Assembly (NCBI GenBank): GCA_947038405.1 | Contig: CAMQVY010000013.1 | Coordinates: forward strand, 1 to 50,934 | Source of the DNA: an uncultured Rikenellaceae bacterium | GTDB taxonomy: Bacteria; Bacteroidota; Bacteroidia; Bacteroidales; Rikenellaceae | DNA length: 50,934 bases | Reading direction: 5' to 3' | Part shown: in pieces, positions 10,704-21,070 of the stretch | Layout of the letters: every line of letters begins with the position of its first letter | Position numbering within the stretch: position 1 is the stretch's first letter | Translations under genes and position numbers: made by a program | Notes under the pieces: model-generated | Seen by the model: only the letters and a program-made list of their open reading frames with translations | Databases searched by the model: none | What the model was told of the DNA's origin: nothing

Positions 10704-11065
10704 TACTTTATAGTGTATCATTTTGTGTAACGCGGAACTATCTGCAATGCAAAACGTTAAAAATTTTGTTTGCTACCATGAGTGAGTTAAAACTCTAAAA
10801 TTATATTTTTTTTAACGATCATGCAAATTTAATCCATTTTCTTGTTAATTCCCATAGTTGCAATCTATTTATCTTATTAATCTAAATACATATATACTTT
10901 AAAGTGTTGTGTAGTAGGTTGTTGTATCTGTGAAATGGATTCTTTAAATGTATTATATATCAGCGTAAATTATAACTATTGAAAAAGAATAAGAAAAAAC
11001 AATCAACAATGTTTATTAAAAACAGCAAAAACGCTATAAATCAGATAAAAAAGTTGTTTTAAGCA

Positions 11066-11094
11066 TTGTAGTATCAAAAAAATGCGTATCTTTG
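11066..11094 (+). promoter_or_regulatory. Promoter of the rpsL ribosomal operon
   Basis: TTG (11066-11068) and TATCTTTG (11087-11094) are 18 bases apart, a good Bacteroidota-type -33/-7 pair. The rpsL start codon follows 64 bases downstream. This probably drives the run from rpsL to rpsN. Confidence 0.8.
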
Positions 11095-11158
11095 CAGACC
11101 ATTTTAACAGTGGAGTAAAAAGTTAATTAATCAAAAGTAAGGACAAAAAGAAGTAAAA

Positions 11159-11572
11159 ATGCCAACTATTCAGCAGTTAATACGTAAGGGAAGAGTTGCG
11201 ATGGAGTTCAAAAGTAAGGCTCCAGCACTTGATGCGTGTCCGCAACGCAGGGGAGTTTGTGTACGTGTTTACACAACAACACCAAAGAAGCCAAACTCGG
11301 CTATGCGTAAAGTTGCAAGGGTACGTCTAACAAACGGTAAAGAGGTAAATGCTTACATCGGAGGAGAAGGACACAATCTACAAGAGCACTCTATCGTACT
11401 TGTACGTGGAGGACGTGTTAAAGACCTTCCTGGAGTACGTTACCATTTAGTTCGTGGAGCACTAGACTCAGTAGGTGTAGACGGTCGTCGTCAACGTCGT
11501 TCTAAGTATGGTACTAAACGCCCTAAACCAGGTGCAGTAGCAGCAGCAGCCCCAAAAAAGGGAAAAAAGTAA
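11159..11572 (+). CDS. rpsL: 30S ribosomal protein S12
   Basis: S12 sits at the decoding centre of the small subunit and influences accuracy. The 137-residue product contains [12 protein letters not shown] with the two conserved Lys (43 and 44) at the streptomycin-sensitive positions in their wild-type form, and the [15 protein letters not shown] loop with the Asp that is often methylthiolated. A short Ala/Lys tail ([15 protein letters not shown]) makes it longer than the 124-residue E. coli protein. It is first in the operon, 64 bases after a good promoter and 36 bases before rpsG. Confidence 0.98.
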   Translation: MPTIQQLIRKGRVAMEFKSKAPALDACPQRRGVCVRVYTTTPKKPNSAMRKVARVRLTNGKEVNAYIGGEGHNLQEHSIVLVRGGRVKDLPGVRYHLVRGALDSVGVDGRRQRRSKYGTKRPKPGAVAAAAPKKGKK

Positions 11573-11608
11573 ATTAAACAAAACAAATTCAACAAAGATT
11601 TTTAGAAA

Positions 11609-12085
11609 ATGAGAAAATCCAAGCCTAAAAAGCGAATTCTACTTCCAGATCCCAAGTTCTCTGATATACTTGTGACAAGGTTTGTAAACAACCTGATGGT
11701 GGACGGTAAGAAGAGTATTGCCTATACAATTTTTTATGATGCTATGAGCATTATAGGTGAGAAGATGAAGGATGCAGATAAGGCACCTTTGGATATTTGG
11801 AAACAAGCAGTAGAGAATATTACACCACAAGTAGAGGTTAAGTCTCGTCGTGTTGGTGGAGCTACTTTCCAAGTACCTACAGAGGTTAGACCAGAACGCA
11901 AAGTTTCATTATCAATGAAAAACCTTATCCTTTACTCGCGTAAGCGTGCAGGACGCTCTATGGCAGAGAAATTGTCAGCAGAGGTGATGGCAGCTTACAA
12001 CCAAGAGGGCGCAGCTTTCAAGCGTAAAGAGGAGATGCACAGAATGGCTGACGCTAACAAAGCATTTGCACACTTTAGATTTTAA
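11609..12085 (+). CDS. rpsG: 30S ribosomal protein S7
   Basis: S7 nucleates assembly of the 30S head on the 3' major domain of 16S rRNA and lies beside the E site. The 158 residues are near the family norm. The conserved features are the basic N-terminus (MRKSKPKKR), [11 protein letters not shown], and the [16 protein letters not shown] loop that contacts rRNA. It is followed by fusA after 11 bases, the usual str-operon order. Confidence 0.98.
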   Translation: MRKSKPKKRILLPDPKFSDILVTRFVNNLMVDGKKSIAYTIFYDAMSIIGEKMKDADKAPLDIWKQAVENITPQVEVKSRRVGGATFQVPTEVRPERKVSLSMKNLILYSRKRAGRSMAEKLSAEVMAAYNQEGAAFKRKEEMHRMADANKAFAHFRF

Positions 12086-12096
12086 TCGGAAGAATA

Positions 12097-14211
12097 ATGG
12101 CAAGAGATCTTAAATATACAAGGAATATCGGTATCATGGCTCACATCGATGCTGGTAAGACAACTACTTCCGAGCGTATTCTTTTCTATACAGGAAAGAC
12201 GCATAAGCTAGGAGAGGTGCATGAAGGTGCTGCAACAATGGACTGGATGATTCAGGAGCAGGAGCGTGGTATTACAATCACATCTGCTGCAACTACCGCT
12301 TTCTGGAACTATAAAGATAATACATATCAAATTAACATCATTGACACTCCAGGTCACGTTGACTTTACTGTAGAGGTAGAGCGTTCATTACGTGTACTTG
12401 ACGGTGCTATTGCTACTTTTTGTGCAGTAGGTGGTGTTGAGCCTCAGTCTGAGACTGTATGGCGTCAAGCTGACAAATACAGCGTTCCACGTTTGGGTTA
12501 TGTCAACAAAATGGACCGTACTGGAGCAGATTTTATGAATGTTTGTGCTCAAGTAAGAGAGCGTCTAGGTGCTAACGCACTTCCAGTCGTTCTTCCTATC
12601 GGAGCTGAAGACAAATTTGAAGGTCTGGTAGACCTTATTTATAATAGAGCTGTAATTTACAACGAAGACAAAAAAGCTGAGTTGATAAATTATACTTATG
12701 AAGCTATACCAGAATACATGGTAGAAGAGGCTGCTGAGTGGAGAAATAAGCTAATCGAAGAGGTTGCTGTTGTTGATGACTCTCTTATGGAGAAGTTTTT
12801 TGAAGCACCAGAGGCAATCACACCAGAGGAGCTTATTGCTGCAATTCGTAAGGCAACTTGCCAAATGTTGGTTATTCCAATGCTTTGTGGTTCTTCATTC
12901 AAAAACAAAGGAGTTCAATTACTTCTTGATTACGTTATGGAATTCTTGCCTTCTCCACTTGATATCGATGCCATTATTGGTACTGATGTTAATACAGGCG
13001 AAGAGGTTAAGCGTGCTCCATCAGAGAAAGATCCTTTCTGTGGTTTAGCATTCAAAATCGCAACAGACCCATTTGTAGGACGTTTAGCATTTGTACGTGT
13101 TTACTCAGGTAAACTTGATGCAGGTTCTTATGTTCACAACTCTCGTTCAGATAAGAAAGAGCGTATTAGTCGTCTATATCAGATGCACGCAAACAAGCAA
13201 AATCCTATGGAATTTGTAGGTGCTGGTGATATTTGTGCTGCAGTAGGATTTAAAGATATCAGAACAGGTGATACACTTTGTGATGAGAAATTCCCTATCT
13301 CTTTAGAGTCAATGACTTTCCCAGAGCCAGTAATTGGTCTTGCGATTGAGCCTAAAACTCAAAAAGATATGGATAAATTAGGAGTAGGACTAAACAAACT
13401 TTCTGAGGAGGATCCAACTTTCACAGTTAAGACAGACGTTGATAGCGGACAAACTATTATTAGTGGTATGGGTGAGCTTCACTTGGAGATTATCGTAGAC
13501 CGTTTAAGACGTGAGTTTGGAGTTGAAGTTAGTCAAGGAGCACCTCAAGTTAACTACAAAGAGGCTCTTACAACTAAAGTTCAACATCGTGAGGTGTTCA
13601 AAAAACAATCAGGAGGTCGTGGTAAGTTCGCAGATATTATCTTCGAAATCGGACCTGCAGATGAAGGTAAAGAAGGTCTTCAGTTTGTTGACGAGGTTAA
13701 AGGTGGTAACATTCCTAAAGAATATATCCCATCTGTACAAAAAGGCTTCGAGGCTGCAATGTCAAATGGTGCATTAGCAGGTTACTCAATCGACAGTATG
13801 AAGGTTACATTGAAAGATGGATCTTTCCATCCAGTTGACTCGGATTCATTGTCATTTGAAATATGTGCTCGTGGTGCTTTCCGTCACTCTGCTATCAAAA
13901 CATCTCCAATTATCATGGAACCAATCATGAGCGTTGAAGTTGTTACACCAGAAGAGAGTATGGGAGATATCATCGGAGACTTAAACAAGCGTCGTGGTCA
14001 GATTTCAGGAATGGAGTCTAAAGGTACAGCTCGTGTAGTAAAAGCTAAAGTACCTCTATCAGAGATGTTTGGTTATGTAACTGTACTTCGTACAATATCT
14101 TCAGGACGTGCAACATCTTCTATGGAGTTCTCTAACTTCGAAGGTGTTCCAGCAGGTGTATCGAAAGATATTATCGAAAAGGCAAATGGCAATAATAACG
14201 AATCAGAATAA
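12097..14211 (+). CDS. fusA: Elongation factor G
   Basis: EF-G is the GTPase that drives translocation and, with RRF, ribosome recycling. The 704 residues show the G1 loop AHIDAGKTT (15-23), the switch-II motif DTPGHVDF, and NKMDRTGAD as the G4 motif. Domains II to V follow, with the conserved RGHFRHS-like region replaced by the usual [12 protein letters not shown]. The ISSGRA and [11 protein letters not shown] elements near the C-terminus are typical of domain V. tuf does not follow it; rpsJ comes 9 bases downstream, which joins the str and S10 groups into one run. Confidence 0.98.
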   Translation: MARDLKYTRNIGIMAHIDAGKTTTSERILFYTGKTHKLGEVHEGAATMDWMIQEQERGITITSAATTAFWNYKDNTYQINIIDTPGHVDFTVEVERSLRVLDGAIATFCAVGGVEPQSETVWRQADKYSVPRLGYVNKMDRTGADFMNVCAQVRERLGANALPVVLPIGAEDKFEGLVDLIYNRAVIYNEDKKAELINYTYEAIPEYMVEEAAEWRNKLIEEVAVVDDSLMEKFFEAPEAITPEELIAAIRKATCQMLVIPMLCGSSFKNKGVQLLLDYVMEFLPSPLDIDAIIGTDVNTGEEVKRAPSEKDPFCGLAFKIATDPFVGRLAFVRVYSGKLDAGSYVHNSRSDKKERISRLYQMHANKQNPMEFVGAGDICAAVGFKDIRTGDTLCDEKFPISLESMTFPEPVIGLAIEPKTQKDMDKLGVGLNKLSEEDPTFTVKTDVDSGQTIISGMGELHLEIIVDRLRREFGVEVSQGAPQVNYKEALTTKVQHREVFKKQSGGRGKFADIIFEIGPADEGKEGLQFVDEVKGGNIPKEYIPSVQKGFEAAMSNGALAGYSIDSMKVTLKDGSFHPVDSDSLSFEICARGAFRHSAIKTSPIIMEPIMSVEVVTPEESMGDIIGDLNKRRGQISGMESKGTARVVKAKVPLSEMFGYVTVLRTISSGRATSSMEFSNFEGVPAGVSKDIIEKANGNNNESE

Positions 14212-14220
14212 TCAGCAGAT

Positions 14221-14526
14221 ATGAGTCAGAAAATAAGAATTAAACTTAAATCATTTGACCACAACTTGGTAGATAAATCTGCTGAGAAGATTGTCAAAAC
14301 TGTAAAAAATACAGGCGCAGTTATTAGTGGACCTATTCCACTTCCAACTCAAAAAAAGATTTTTACTGTTAACCGTTCAACTTTCGTTAACAAGAAATCA
14401 AGAGAGCAATTTCAACTTTGTACATTCAAGAGGATAATTGATATCTATAGCTCAACTCCTAAGACGATTGATGCTTTGATGAAATTAGAACTTCCTAGTG
14501 GTGTTGAAGTAGAGATTAAAGTCTGA
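14221..14526 (+). CDS. rpsJ: 30S ribosomal protein S10
   Basis: S10 is a small-subunit head protein and, as NusE, also takes part in transcription antitermination with NusB. The 101-residue product begins [18 protein letters not shown], has [17 protein letters not shown] in the extended loop, and ends with the usual [10 protein letters not shown]. It follows fusA closely. The 142-base gap after it, with a strong hairpin, is the longest gap in the rpsL-rpsN run. Confidence 0.98.
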   Translation: MSQKIRIKLKSFDHNLVDKSAEKIVKTVKNTGAVISGPIPLPTQKKIFTVNRSTFVNKKSREQFQLCTFKRIIDIYSSTPKTIDALMKLELPSGVEVEIKV

Positions 14527-14568
14527 TATTAAACTGAATTTAGTTCAGTATTAAATAAATGACCTAAG

Positions 14569-14608
14569 TGATTAGACTCAAGGGTGGGTAACCATCCTTG
14601 AGAGATCA
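14569..14608 (+). promoter_or_regulatory. Strong RNA hairpin with a GTAA loop between rpsJ and rplC
   Basis: Bases 14577-14587 (CTCAAGGGTGG) pair with 14592-14602 (CCATCCTTGAG), an 11-bp stem with one G-T wobble. The loop is GTAA, a GNRA-type tetraloop. TGAT (14569-14572) and ATCA (14605-14608) can extend it past an asymmetric internal loop. A small TGC-GAAA-GCA hairpin (14618-14627) and seven Ts (14634-14640) follow. No T-run directly follows the large stem, so it is not a plain terminator. It may be a processing site, a protein-binding leader or part of an attenuator. Confidence 0.65.
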
Positions 14609-14668
14609 TTATTAGAATGCGAAAGCAAGCAAATTTTTTTACACACACAAAAAGTAATTTAGACAAAA

Positions 14669-15286
14669 ATGTCAGGACTAATTGGAAAAAAAATCGGAAT
14701 GACATCCGTTTTCAGTGCCGATGGTAAGAATATACCATGCACTGTTATTGAGGCTGGTCCCTGCGTTGTTACGCAAATCCGAACAGTAGAGAACGATGGT
14801 TACTCAGCAGTTCAGGTTGCCTATGACGAGAAAAAAGAGAAGCAAACCAGCAGTAGTCTACTTGGCCACTTCAAGAAAGCCGGAACTACACCAAAACGCC
14901 ACATGGCAGAATTTAAAACATTCAGCGAAGTATTGAATCTTGGAGATGTTGTAACATTAGACATTTTTTCAGATGAAGACTGGGTTGATGTTACAGGAAT
15001 CTCCAAAGGTAAAGGTTTTCAAGGTGTTGTTAAGCGTCACGGCTTTGCCGGAGTAGGAGGTCAAACTCACGGTCAGCACAACCGTCAAAGAAAACCAGGT
15101 TCTTTGGGTGCATCATCTTATCCATCACGCGTATTTAAAGGTAAACGTTTACCAGGACAAATGGGTTGTGATACAGTTAAGGTGTTGAACTTGCGAATCC
15201 TTAAAAAGATTCCAGAAAACAACCTATTACTTGTTAAAGGCTCTATCCCAGGAGCTAAAGGGTCGTACTTATTAATCGAAAATTAA
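14669..15286 (+). CDS. rplC: 50S ribosomal protein L3
   Basis: L3 is one of the first proteins to bind 23S rRNA, and its long loop reaches the peptidyl-transferase centre. The 205-residue protein starts [15 protein letters not shown]. It carries the conserved loop [18 protein letters not shown], with the Gln at the methylated position, followed by GKRLPGQMG. The last base of its TAA is the first base of a possible rplD start, so the two are translationally linked. It lies 60 bases after the GTAA hairpin. Confidence 0.98.
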   Translation: MSGLIGKKIGMTSVFSADGKNIPCTVIEAGPCVVTQIRTVENDGYSAVQVAYDEKKEKQTSSSLLGHFKKAGTTPKRHMAEFKTFSEVLNLGDVVTLDIFSDEDWVDVTGISKGKGFQGVVKRHGFAGVGGQTHGQHNRQRKPGSLGASSYPSRVFKGKRLPGQMGCDTVKVLNLRILKKIPENNLLLVKGSIPGAKGSYLLIEN

Positions 15287-15915
15287 TGATGGAATTAGTT
15301 ATTTATAACACAACAGGTGCAGATACAGGTAAGAAAGTTAGCCTGAATGAAGCAATTTTCGGTATAGAACCAAACGACCATGCAATTTACTTAGACGTTA
15401 AGCAGTATTTAGCTAACCAACGTCAAGGAACGCATAAGGCAAAACAACGTAACGAAGTTGCTGGTTCTACAAGAAAAATTAAGAAACAAAAAGGAACAGG
15501 TGGAGCTCGTGCAGGTAGCATTATGAATCCATTGTTTAAAGGTGGTGGTCGTGTATTCGGTCCAGTTCCTCGTGACTATAGTTTCAAATTGAATAAAAAG
15601 CTTAAACAATTGGCTCGTAAGAGTGCTTTGACTTATCAAGTAAAAGCAGAAACTGTAATGGTAATTGAAGATTTCTCAATCGAGACTCCAAGTACTAAAG
15701 CATTTCTTGCAATTGCTGAGAACTTGAAGTTGACAGGAAAGAAAGTATTATTGGTTCTACCAGAGGCAAACCATAATATCAATCTTTCTACACGTAATCT
15801 TCAAAACATTAAAGTAATTTTAGCGTCAAATCTAAGTACTTATAATGTAATGAATGCGGGTATCATGCTTATGGCAGAGAGCTCAATAAATGTAATAAAC
15901 GAAACATTAGCGTAA
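15286..15915 (+). CDS. rplD: 50S ribosomal protein L4
   Basis: L4 lines the exit tunnel and in enterobacteria also represses the S10 operon. The 209-residue product has the tunnel-loop region [13 protein letters not shown]...[13 protein letters not shown]. Two adjacent ATGs (15286 and 15289) are possible. The second gives MELVIYN, the commoner start, while the first overlaps the rplC stop by one base. Whether L4 regulates here is unknown; the hairpin upstream of rplC is a possible target (inference). Confidence 0.97.
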   Translation: MMELVIYNTTGADTGKKVSLNEAIFGIEPNDHAIYLDVKQYLANQRQGTHKAKQRNEVAGSTRKIKKQKGTGGARAGSIMNPLFKGGGRVFGPVPRDYSFKLNKKLKQLARKSALTYQVKAETVMVIEDFSIETPSTKAFLAIAENLKLTGKKVLLVLPEANHNINLSTRNLQNIKVILASNLSTYNVMNAGIMLMAESSINVINETLA

Positions 15916-15927
15916 TATTGCACAACA

Positions 15928-16218
15928 ATGGAAATATTAATTAAGCCAGTTTTAACCGAGAAGATGACTATTCAAGGCGAAAAGTTGAATCGTTACGGTT
16001 TTATCGTTGATAGAAGGGCAAACAAATTGCAAATTAGAAATGCTGTAGAGCAGATGTATAATGTAGTTGTATCAGACGTAAACACAATGAACTACTTAGG
16101 TAAGGCGAAGAGTCGTTTTACAAAAGCAGGATTGTTGTCAGGACGTGCTAACAATTACAAAAAGGCAATTATTACCTTGAAAGGCGAAGATAAGATAGAT
16201 TTTTATAGTAATATCTAG
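15928..16218 (+). CDS. rplW: 50S ribosomal protein L23
   Basis: L23 lies at the tunnel exit and is the docking site for trigger factor and, in part, the signal recognition particle. The 96 residues begin [14 protein letters not shown], the typical first strand, and include [19 protein letters not shown]. Length is normal. It lies 12 bases after rplD and 5 bases before rplB. Confidence 0.97.
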   Translation: MEILIKPVLTEKMTIQGEKLNRYGFIVDRRANKLQIRNAVEQMYNVVVSDVNTMNYLGKAKSRFTKAGLLSGRANNYKKAIITLKGEDKIDFYSNI

Positions 16219-16223
16219 AAGAG

Positions 16224-17045
16224 ATGGCAGTTAGAAAGTTTAAACCACTAACTCCGGGAACCAGACATAAGGTGGCTGGAACGTTTGATGATATAACAAC
16301 TCAAACACCGGAAAAATCTCTTCTTAGTGTACAGAAGAGATCAGGAGGACGTAACAATACAGGTAAAATGACAATTCGCTACGTAGGTGGTGGTCATAAG
16401 AAAATGTATCGTAACGTTGACTTCAAAAGAGTAAAAGATATACCTGCAGTTGTAAAAACTATTGAGTATGATCCAAATCGTTCTGCGCGTATTGCGTTGA
16501 TTTGCTACACAAATGGAGATAAGAGTTACGTTATCGCTCCTAATGGATTGCAAGTTGGACAGACAATAAACAGTGGTACAGGAGCAGCTCCAGAAGTAGG
16601 TAACACATTGTATCTATCGGATATTCCACTAGGTACAGTTATCCACAACATTGAGCTTTACCCTGGACAAGGAGCTGTTTTGGCTCGTAGTGCTGGAACT
16701 TATGCTCAGTTACTTGCTCGTGAGAATAAATATGCAATTATCAAATTGCCATCAGGCGAAACACGTATGGTTCTAGTAACTTGTCGTGCAACAATTGGAG
16801 CAGTTTCTAATGCAGACCATAGCCTTGAGAAACATGGTAAGGCAGGTCGTAGAAGATGGTTAGGACGTAGACCACGTAACCGAGGAGTCTCAATGAACCC
16901 AGTCGATCACCCAATGGGTGGAGGTGAAGGACGTTCATCAGGAGGACACCCACGTTCACGTAAGGGACTATTGGCTAAGGGATACAAAACACGTGACCCT
17001 AAGAAGACCACTTCTAAGTTTATTATTTCAAAGAAGAAAAAGTAA
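16224..17045 (+). CDS. rplB: 50S ribosomal protein L2
   Basis: L2 is needed for subunit association and peptidyl-transferase activity. The 273-residue length matches E. coli. The conserved C-terminal motif [13 protein letters not shown] places the functionally important His at residue 229, the same number as in E. coli. The basic tail ends ISKKKK. It lies between rplW and rpsS in the standard order. Confidence 0.98.
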   Translation: MAVRKFKPLTPGTRHKVAGTFDDITTQTPEKSLLSVQKRSGGRNNTGKMTIRYVGGGHKKMYRNVDFKRVKDIPAVVKTIEYDPNRSARIALICYTNGDKSYVIAPNGLQVGQTINSGTGAAPEVGNTLYLSDIPLGTVIHNIELYPGQGAVLARSAGTYAQLLARENKYAIIKLPSGETRMVLVTCRATIGAVSNADHSLEKHGKAGRRRWLGRRPRNRGVSMNPVDHPMGGGEGRSSGGHPRSRKGLLAKGYKTRDPKKTTSKFIISKKKK

Positions 17046-17064
17046 CATTAAAAAAGTAGCATAA

Positions 17065-17334
17065 ATGAGTCGTTCACTTAAAAAAGGACCATACATTGAG
17101 CCTAAACTTGAGTCGAGAGTAATCTCACAAAAAGAAGAAGGCAAAAAGTCTGTAATTAAGACATGGTCACGTGCAAGTATGATTTCGCCTGACTTCGTAG
17201 GTCAGACGATTGCTGTCCACAATGGGAATAAGTTTATTCCTGTATATGTAACAGAAAATATGGTGGGTCATAAACTAGGAGAATTTTCTCCGACTCGCAG
17301 TTTCCGTGGGCACGGAGGTAACAAGAAAAAATAG
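17065..17334 (+). CDS. rpsS: 30S ribosomal protein S19
   Basis: S19 sits in the 30S head near S13 and contacts the A-site tRNA. The 89-residue protein begins [16 protein letters not shown] and has [18 protein letters not shown] and [15 protein letters not shown], all diagnostic. It is separated from rplB by 19 bases and from rplV by 6 bases. Confidence 0.98.
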   Translation: MSRSLKKGPYIEPKLESRVISQKEEGKKSVIKTWSRASMISPDFVGQTIAVHNGNKFIPVYVTENMVGHKLGEFSPTRSFRGHGGNKKK

Positions 17335-17340
17335 TAGGAA

Positions 17341-17751
17341 ATGGGTGCAAGAAAAAGCATAAGAGCCAAAGAATTAAAGGCTGAAAAGAAGCAGAAAGCT
17401 ATCGCTATTCTGCGTGATTGCCCAACATCTCCACGTAAGATGCGTCTAGTAGCGGATCTTATCAGAGGTGTAGAGATCAATAAGGCATTGGGAATGCTTC
17501 GCTTCTCTAAGAAAGAGGCTTCAATAAGATTGGAAAAATTGCTTCGCTCAGCTATCGCTAACTGGGAGCAAAAAAATGAAGGTCTTAAATTAGAAGATCA
17601 ACCTCTTTGTGTAAAGGAGATATTTGTTGACGGAGGTAGAATGTTAAAAAGAATTCAACCAGCTCCACAAGGTAGAGCTCACAGAATTCGTAAGCGTTCA
17701 AATCATGTTACGATAGTTGTTGGTGATTTAGTTATCGAAGAAAAAAAGTAA
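17341..17751 (+). CDS. rplV: 50S ribosomal protein L22
   Basis: L22 contacts all 23S rRNA domains, and its beta-hairpin lines the exit-tunnel constriction. The 136 residues exceed the 110 of E. coli because of an N-terminal Lys/Ala-rich extension ([18 protein letters not shown]). The hairpin region is [20 protein letters not shown]. It is 4 bases upstream of rpsC. Confidence 0.97.
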   Translation: MGARKSIRAKELKAEKKQKAIAILRDCPTSPRKMRLVADLIRGVEINKALGMLRFSKKEASIRLEKLLRSAIANWEQKNEGLKLEDQPLCVKEIFVDGGRMLKRIQPAPQGRAHRIRKRSNHVTIVVGDLVIEEKK

Positions 17752-17755
17752 GCAG

Positions 17756-18496
17756 ATGGGACAAAAAGTTAATCCAATATCGAATCGTCTAGGAATTGTA
17801 CGTGGTTGGGATTCTAACTGGTATGGAGGCAAAGACTTTTCATCAAAGTTGGTGGAAGATTCTAAGATTCGTAAGTATTTGAATGCTCGTTTAGCAAAAG
17901 CAAGTATTTCTAAAATAATTATCGAAAGAACTCTTAAGTTAGTTACTATAACTATTTCAACAGCTCGTCCAGGTATCATTATTGGTAAAGGTGGACAAGA
18001 GGTTGATAAGCTTAAAGAGGAGTTGAAAAAAATAACAGGTAAAGAGATTCAAATCAATATCTTTGAAGTAAAACGCCCTGAATTAGATGCAGTTATCGTT
18101 GGAAACAATGTTGCTCGTCAATTAGAAGGACGTGTTTCTTATCGTAGAGCGCTTAAAACAGCAATCGCTTCTACAATGAGAATGGGCGCAGAAGGTATCA
18201 AGATTCAAATTTCTGGTCGTGTTGGAGGTGCTGAGATGGCTCGTAGTGAAAGCTACAAAGAGGGTCGTATTCCACTTCATACATTTCGTGCAGATATAGA
18301 CTATAGCTTAACAGAGGCTTTAACTAAAGTAGGAATGCTTGGTGTTAAAGTATGGATCTGTCTAGGTGAAGTTTATGGAAAACGAGACCTGTTTGAGATC
18401 AACGGCGCAAGTGCAGCTAACACTTCTGGCTCTTCATTTAATGGAGGTCGTGGTGCAAAAGGCGGCAAGAAAAGAAGAAATAATAATAATAAGTAG
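17756..18496 (+). CDS. rpsC: 30S ribosomal protein S3
   Basis: S3 forms part of the mRNA entry channel and its helicase activity. The 246-residue protein starts [18 protein letters not shown]. The KH domain has the signature [16 protein letters not shown], and the C-terminal domain has [15 protein letters not shown] Gly/Asn/Lys-rich tail ([11 protein letters not shown]) extends beyond the folded core. Confidence 0.98.
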   Translation: MGQKVNPISNRLGIVRGWDSNWYGGKDFSSKLVEDSKIRKYLNARLAKASISKIIIERTLKLVTITISTARPGIIIGKGGQEVDKLKEELKKITGKEIQINIFEVKRPELDAVIVGNNVARQLEGRVSYRRALKTAIASTMRMGAEGIKIQISGRVGGAEMARSESYKEGRIPLHTFRADIDYSLTEALTKVGMLGVKVWICLGEVYGKRDLFEINGASAANTSGSSFNGGRGAKGGKKRRNNNNK

Positions 18497-18519
18497 GACA
18501 TTTTAACGGAAAATATAAA

Positions 18520-18948
18520 ATGTTACAACCAAAGAAGACCAAATTTAGAAGAATGCAGAAAGGGCGCATGAAAGGCCTCTCACAAAGAGGTAATCAGCTC
18601 GCTTTCGGATCATTCGGAATTAAAGCTCTAGAGTCAACCTGGATAACAGGTCGTCAAATAGAAGCAGCTCGTCAAGCTATTGTTCGTTACATGAAACGTG
18701 AAGGACAAATATGGATTCGAATATTCCCAGATAAACCTATCACTAAGAAACCTGCAGAGGTACGTATGGGTAAAGGTAAGGGTGCGCCAGAAGGATTTGT
18801 GGCTCCTGTTACTCCTGGACGTATTTTGATAGAGGCAGAAGGTGTTCCATTAGAAGTTGCCAAAGAGGCTCTTCGTTTGGGTGCACAAAAGCTTCCTATC
18901 GCAACGAAATTCATGGTGAGAAGAGATTACACAGCAAATACAATCTAA
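18520..18948 (+). CDS. rplP: 50S ribosomal protein L16
   Basis: L16 helps shape the A-site region of the large subunit. The 142 residues begin [39 protein letters not shown] contains Arg82, the counterpart of the arginine hydroxylated by YcfD in E. coli; modification here is unknown. The order rpsC-rplP-rpmC is standard. Confidence 0.98.
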   Translation: MLQPKKTKFRRMQKGRMKGLSQRGNQLAFGSFGIKALESTWITGRQIEAARQAIVRYMKREGQIWIRIFPDKPITKKPAEVRMGKGKGAPEGFVAPVTPGRILIEAEGVPLEVAKEALRLGAQKLPIATKFMVRRDYTANTI

Positions 18949-18954
18949 GTCGAT

Positions 18955-19149
18955 ATGAAAACTTCTGAAATAAGAGAGATCACCGTTGCAGATTTGAAAG
19001 AGCGTATTGAGGCAGAAAGGGTAAACCTTAGAAGCCAAAAGCTTAATCATGCAGTATCTCCGGTTGAGAATCCAAGTACAATAAAAAAAGCACGTAGAGA
19101 CATTGCAAGAATGCTTACAATCCTACGTCAAAAGGAAAACCTTAGTTAA
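18955..19149 (+). CDS. rpmC: 50S ribosomal protein L29
   Basis: L29 is a small two-helix protein near the tunnel exit, next to L23. The 64 residues are the usual length, with the typical RSQKLNHAVSPVENPSTIKK segment and RRDIARMLTILRQKE at the end. It lies 6 bases after rplP and 12 bases before rpsQ. Confidence 0.96.
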   Translation: MKTSEIREITVADLKERIEAERVNLRSQKLNHAVSPVENPSTIKKARRDIARMLTILRQKENLS

Positions 19150-19161
19150 TATACCACTATT

Positions 19162-19416
19162 ATGGAAAGAAATCTTAGAAAAGAGAGAGTAGGAGTGGTT
19201 GTCAGCGACAAAATGGATAAGTCTATTGTCGTTGCCGTTAAGAGAAAGGTTAAGCATCCAATCTATGGTAAATTTGTTAACAAAACAACAAAATTTGTTG
19301 CTGAAGACGAAACAAATACCTGTAATTTGGGTGATACCATCAAGATAATGGAGACACGACCACTTAGCAAAACAAAGCGTTGGAGATTAGTAGAAATAAT
19401 TGAAAGAGCTAAATAA
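19162..19416 (+). CDS. rpsQ: 30S ribosomal protein S17
   Basis: S17 is a primary 16S rRNA-binding protein with an OB fold. The 84-residue product has [31 protein letters not shown] and [18 protein letters not shown], all conserved. rplN begins 2 bases after its stop. Confidence 0.97.
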   Translation: MERNLRKERVGVVVSDKMDKSIVVAVKRKVKHPIYGKFVNKTTKFVAEDETNTCNLGDTIKIMETRPLSKTKRWRLVEIIERAK

Positions 19417-19418
19417 TT

Positions 19419-19784
19419 ATGATACAACAGGAAAGTAGAATGATCGTAGCTGACAACAGCGGTGCAAAGGAAGTTCTTTGTATTCGTGTGTTGGGCGGAA
19501 CAGGCAAGCGTTACGCATCTATCGGTGATAAAATTGTAGTGACTGTTAAAAGTACTATCCCTTCTGGAGACATGAAAAAGGGAACTGTTACTAAAGCAGT
19601 TGTGGTTAGAACAAAAAAAGAAATTAGACGTGCAAATGGTTCATATATTCGTTTCGACGATAATGCAGTTGTACTTCTAAACACTCAGGGAGAGATGAGA
19701 GGAACTCGTATTTTTGGCCCAGTAGCAAGAGAGCTACGTGACCAATATATGAAGATCATATCTCTAGCTCCTGAAGTATTATAA
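19419..19784 (+). CDS. rplN: 50S ribosomal protein L14
   Basis: L14 lies at the subunit interface, forming a bridge to 16S rRNA. The 121 residues start [19 protein letters not shown] and include [20 protein letters not shown] and [13 protein letters not shown], typical throughout. It opens the spc group, which continues without a new promoter that I can see. Confidence 0.98.
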   Translation: MIQQESRMIVADNSGAKEVLCIRVLGGTGKRYASIGDKIVVTVKSTIPSGDMKKGTVTKAVVVRTKKEIRRANGSYIRFDDNAVVLLNTQGEMRGTRIFGPVARELRDQYMKIISLAPEVL

Positions 19785-19806
19785 TCTTATAAATTAAAAG
19801 ATTAAA

Positions 19807-20130
19807 ATGTCAGTTAAATTACATATCAAAAAAGGGGACACTGTTTACGTGAATGCCGGCAATAGCAAAGGTCAATCAGGTAAAGTTCTTGAAGTTTTGG
19901 TAGCAAAGGAGAGAGCTATCGTTGAAGGCGTTAACTTAATTTCTAAGCATACAAAACCAAATGCACAGAGTCCTCAGGGTGGTATCGTGAAGCAAGAAGC
20001 TGCGATACACATCTCAAACTTGCAGCCTTTAGATCCAAAGAGTGGTAAAGCTACTCGTGTTGGACGTAAGCTCAATGAGAATGGCAAATTAGTTCGTTAC
20101 TCTAAAAAGTCAGGGGAGGAGATCAAATAA
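19807..20130 (+). CDS. rplX: 50S ribosomal protein L24
   Basis: L24 is an early assembly protein binding the 5' region of 23S rRNA. The 107-residue protein has a KOW motif near its start ([20 protein letters not shown]) and [19 protein letters not shown]. Its stop codon overlaps the first base of the rplE ATG, so translation is probably coupled. Confidence 0.97.
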   Translation: MSVKLHIKKGDTVYVNAGNSKGQSGKVLEVLVAKERAIVEGVNLISKHTKPNAQSPQGGIVKQEAAIHISNLQPLDPKSGKATRVGRKLNENGKLVRYSKKSGEEIK

Positions 20131-20690
20131 TGGCACACGTACCTACATTTAAAACAAATTACAGAGAGAATATTATTCCTACTCTTGTAAAAGAATTTGC
20201 TTACAAAAGTGTAATGCAAGTACCAAAACTTGAAAAAATTGTTATCAATCAAGGTATGGGACAGGCAATTGCAGATAAGAAACTTATTGACATCGCTCAA
20301 CAAGAACTTACAGCAATTACTGGTCAAAAAGCAGTTTTGACAAAGTCAAAAAAGGATATTTCTAACTTCAAACTTCGTAAGGGTATGCCTATCGGAGTTA
20401 AGGTTACTCTTCGTGCAGATAAAATGTACGAATTCCTTGAGAGACTTGTTGCTGTTTCTCTTCCTCGTATTCGTGACTTCCATGGTATTAATGAGAAGTT
20501 TGATGGACAAGGTAACTACACTCTAGGTATTACTGAGCAGATCATTTTTCCAGAGATGGAAATTGATAAAATCAATAAGATCTTAGGTATGGAGATTACT
20601 TTTGTAACATCTGCACAGACAGACGAAGAGGCTTACTCTTTATTGAAAGAGTTTGGTCTTCCATTTAAGAATGCTAAAAAGAAACAATAA
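20130..20690 (+). CDS. rplE: 50S ribosomal protein L5
   Basis: L5 binds 5S rRNA in the central protuberance and contacts P-site tRNA. The 186 residues contain [37 protein letters not shown] and [10 protein letters not shown], all conserved. The start overlaps the rplX stop by one base, and rpsN follows after 3 bases. Confidence 0.98.
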   Translation: MAHVPTFKTNYRENIIPTLVKEFAYKSVMQVPKLEKIVINQGMGQAIADKKLIDIAQQELTAITGQKAVLTKSKKDISNFKLRKGMPIGVKVTLRADKMYEFLERLVAVSLPRIRDFHGINEKFDGQGNYTLGITEQIIFPEMEIDKINKILGMEITFVTSAQTDEEAYSLLKEFGLPFKNAKKKQ

Positions 20691-20693
20691 GAG

Positions 20694-20963
20694 ATGGCTA
20701 AAGAATCAATGAAAGCTCGCGAGGCTAAGAGACTTAAACTCGTAGAGAGATACGCTGCAAAACGTGCTGAACTTAAAGAGGCTGGGGATCTAGTTGGTTT
20801 GAGTAAATTGCCGAGAAACTCTAATCCTATCCGTCTTCACAACAGATGTTTGATTACTGGTCGTCCGAAAGGATATATGCGCCAATTTGGTGTTAGCCGT
20901 ATTCAATTTCGTGAGATGGCTTCGAATGGTCTTATACCTGGAGTTAAGAAAGCAAGTTGGTAG
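20694..20963 (+). CDS. rpsN: 30S ribosomal protein S14 (zinc-free form)
   Basis: S14 belongs to the 30S head. The 89-residue length and the absence of CxxC pairs mark the zinc-independent form; only one Cys (in [14 protein letters not shown]) is present. The C-terminal [18 protein letters not shown] is typical. In most bacteria rpsH follows immediately. Here the transcript runs into a terminator and rpsH lies 5.7 kb away. Confidence 0.98.
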   Translation: MAKESMKAREAKRLKLVERYAAKRAELKEAGDLVGLSKLPRNSNPIRLHNRCLITGRPKGYMRQFGVSRIQFREMASNGLIPGVKKASW

Positions 20964-21008
20964 TTATTGCTCTTTAATGCAGGTTGTTTAACCTGTTATT
21001 AAATATCA

Positions 21009-21045
21009 AAAAAAGGGATCTGTATTATTACAGATCTCTTTTTTT
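21009..21045 (+). terminator. Terminator after rpsN
   Basis: GATCTGTA (21017-21024) and TACAGATC (21029-21036) pair around the loop TTAT. The stem is extended outward by a G-T wobble, a G-C pair and A-T pairs, and T-runs follow. It closes the first ribosomal operon segment, so the rest of spc needs its own promoter. Confidence 0.88.
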
Positions 21046-21070
21046 GTGCTTTAATTTGTGGTAACTATGA

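Larger units (their letters stand above)
10607..11158. other. Non-coding divergent region between leuS and rpsL
   Basis: This stretch of 552 bases carries no convincing gene. It holds a decayed copy of the dispersed repeat (about 10649-10703), a possible minus-strand -7 box TAAATTTG (10831-10824) for leuS with a long leader, and the rpsL promoter at 11066-11094. The rest is very AT-rich sequence in which I see no further structure. Confidence 0.7.

Noticed and set aside
14569-14608. Intrinsic terminator between rpsJ and rplC
   Set aside because: No T-run follows the large stem directly, and a full stop here would cut off most ribosomal genes with no clear promoter before rplC.
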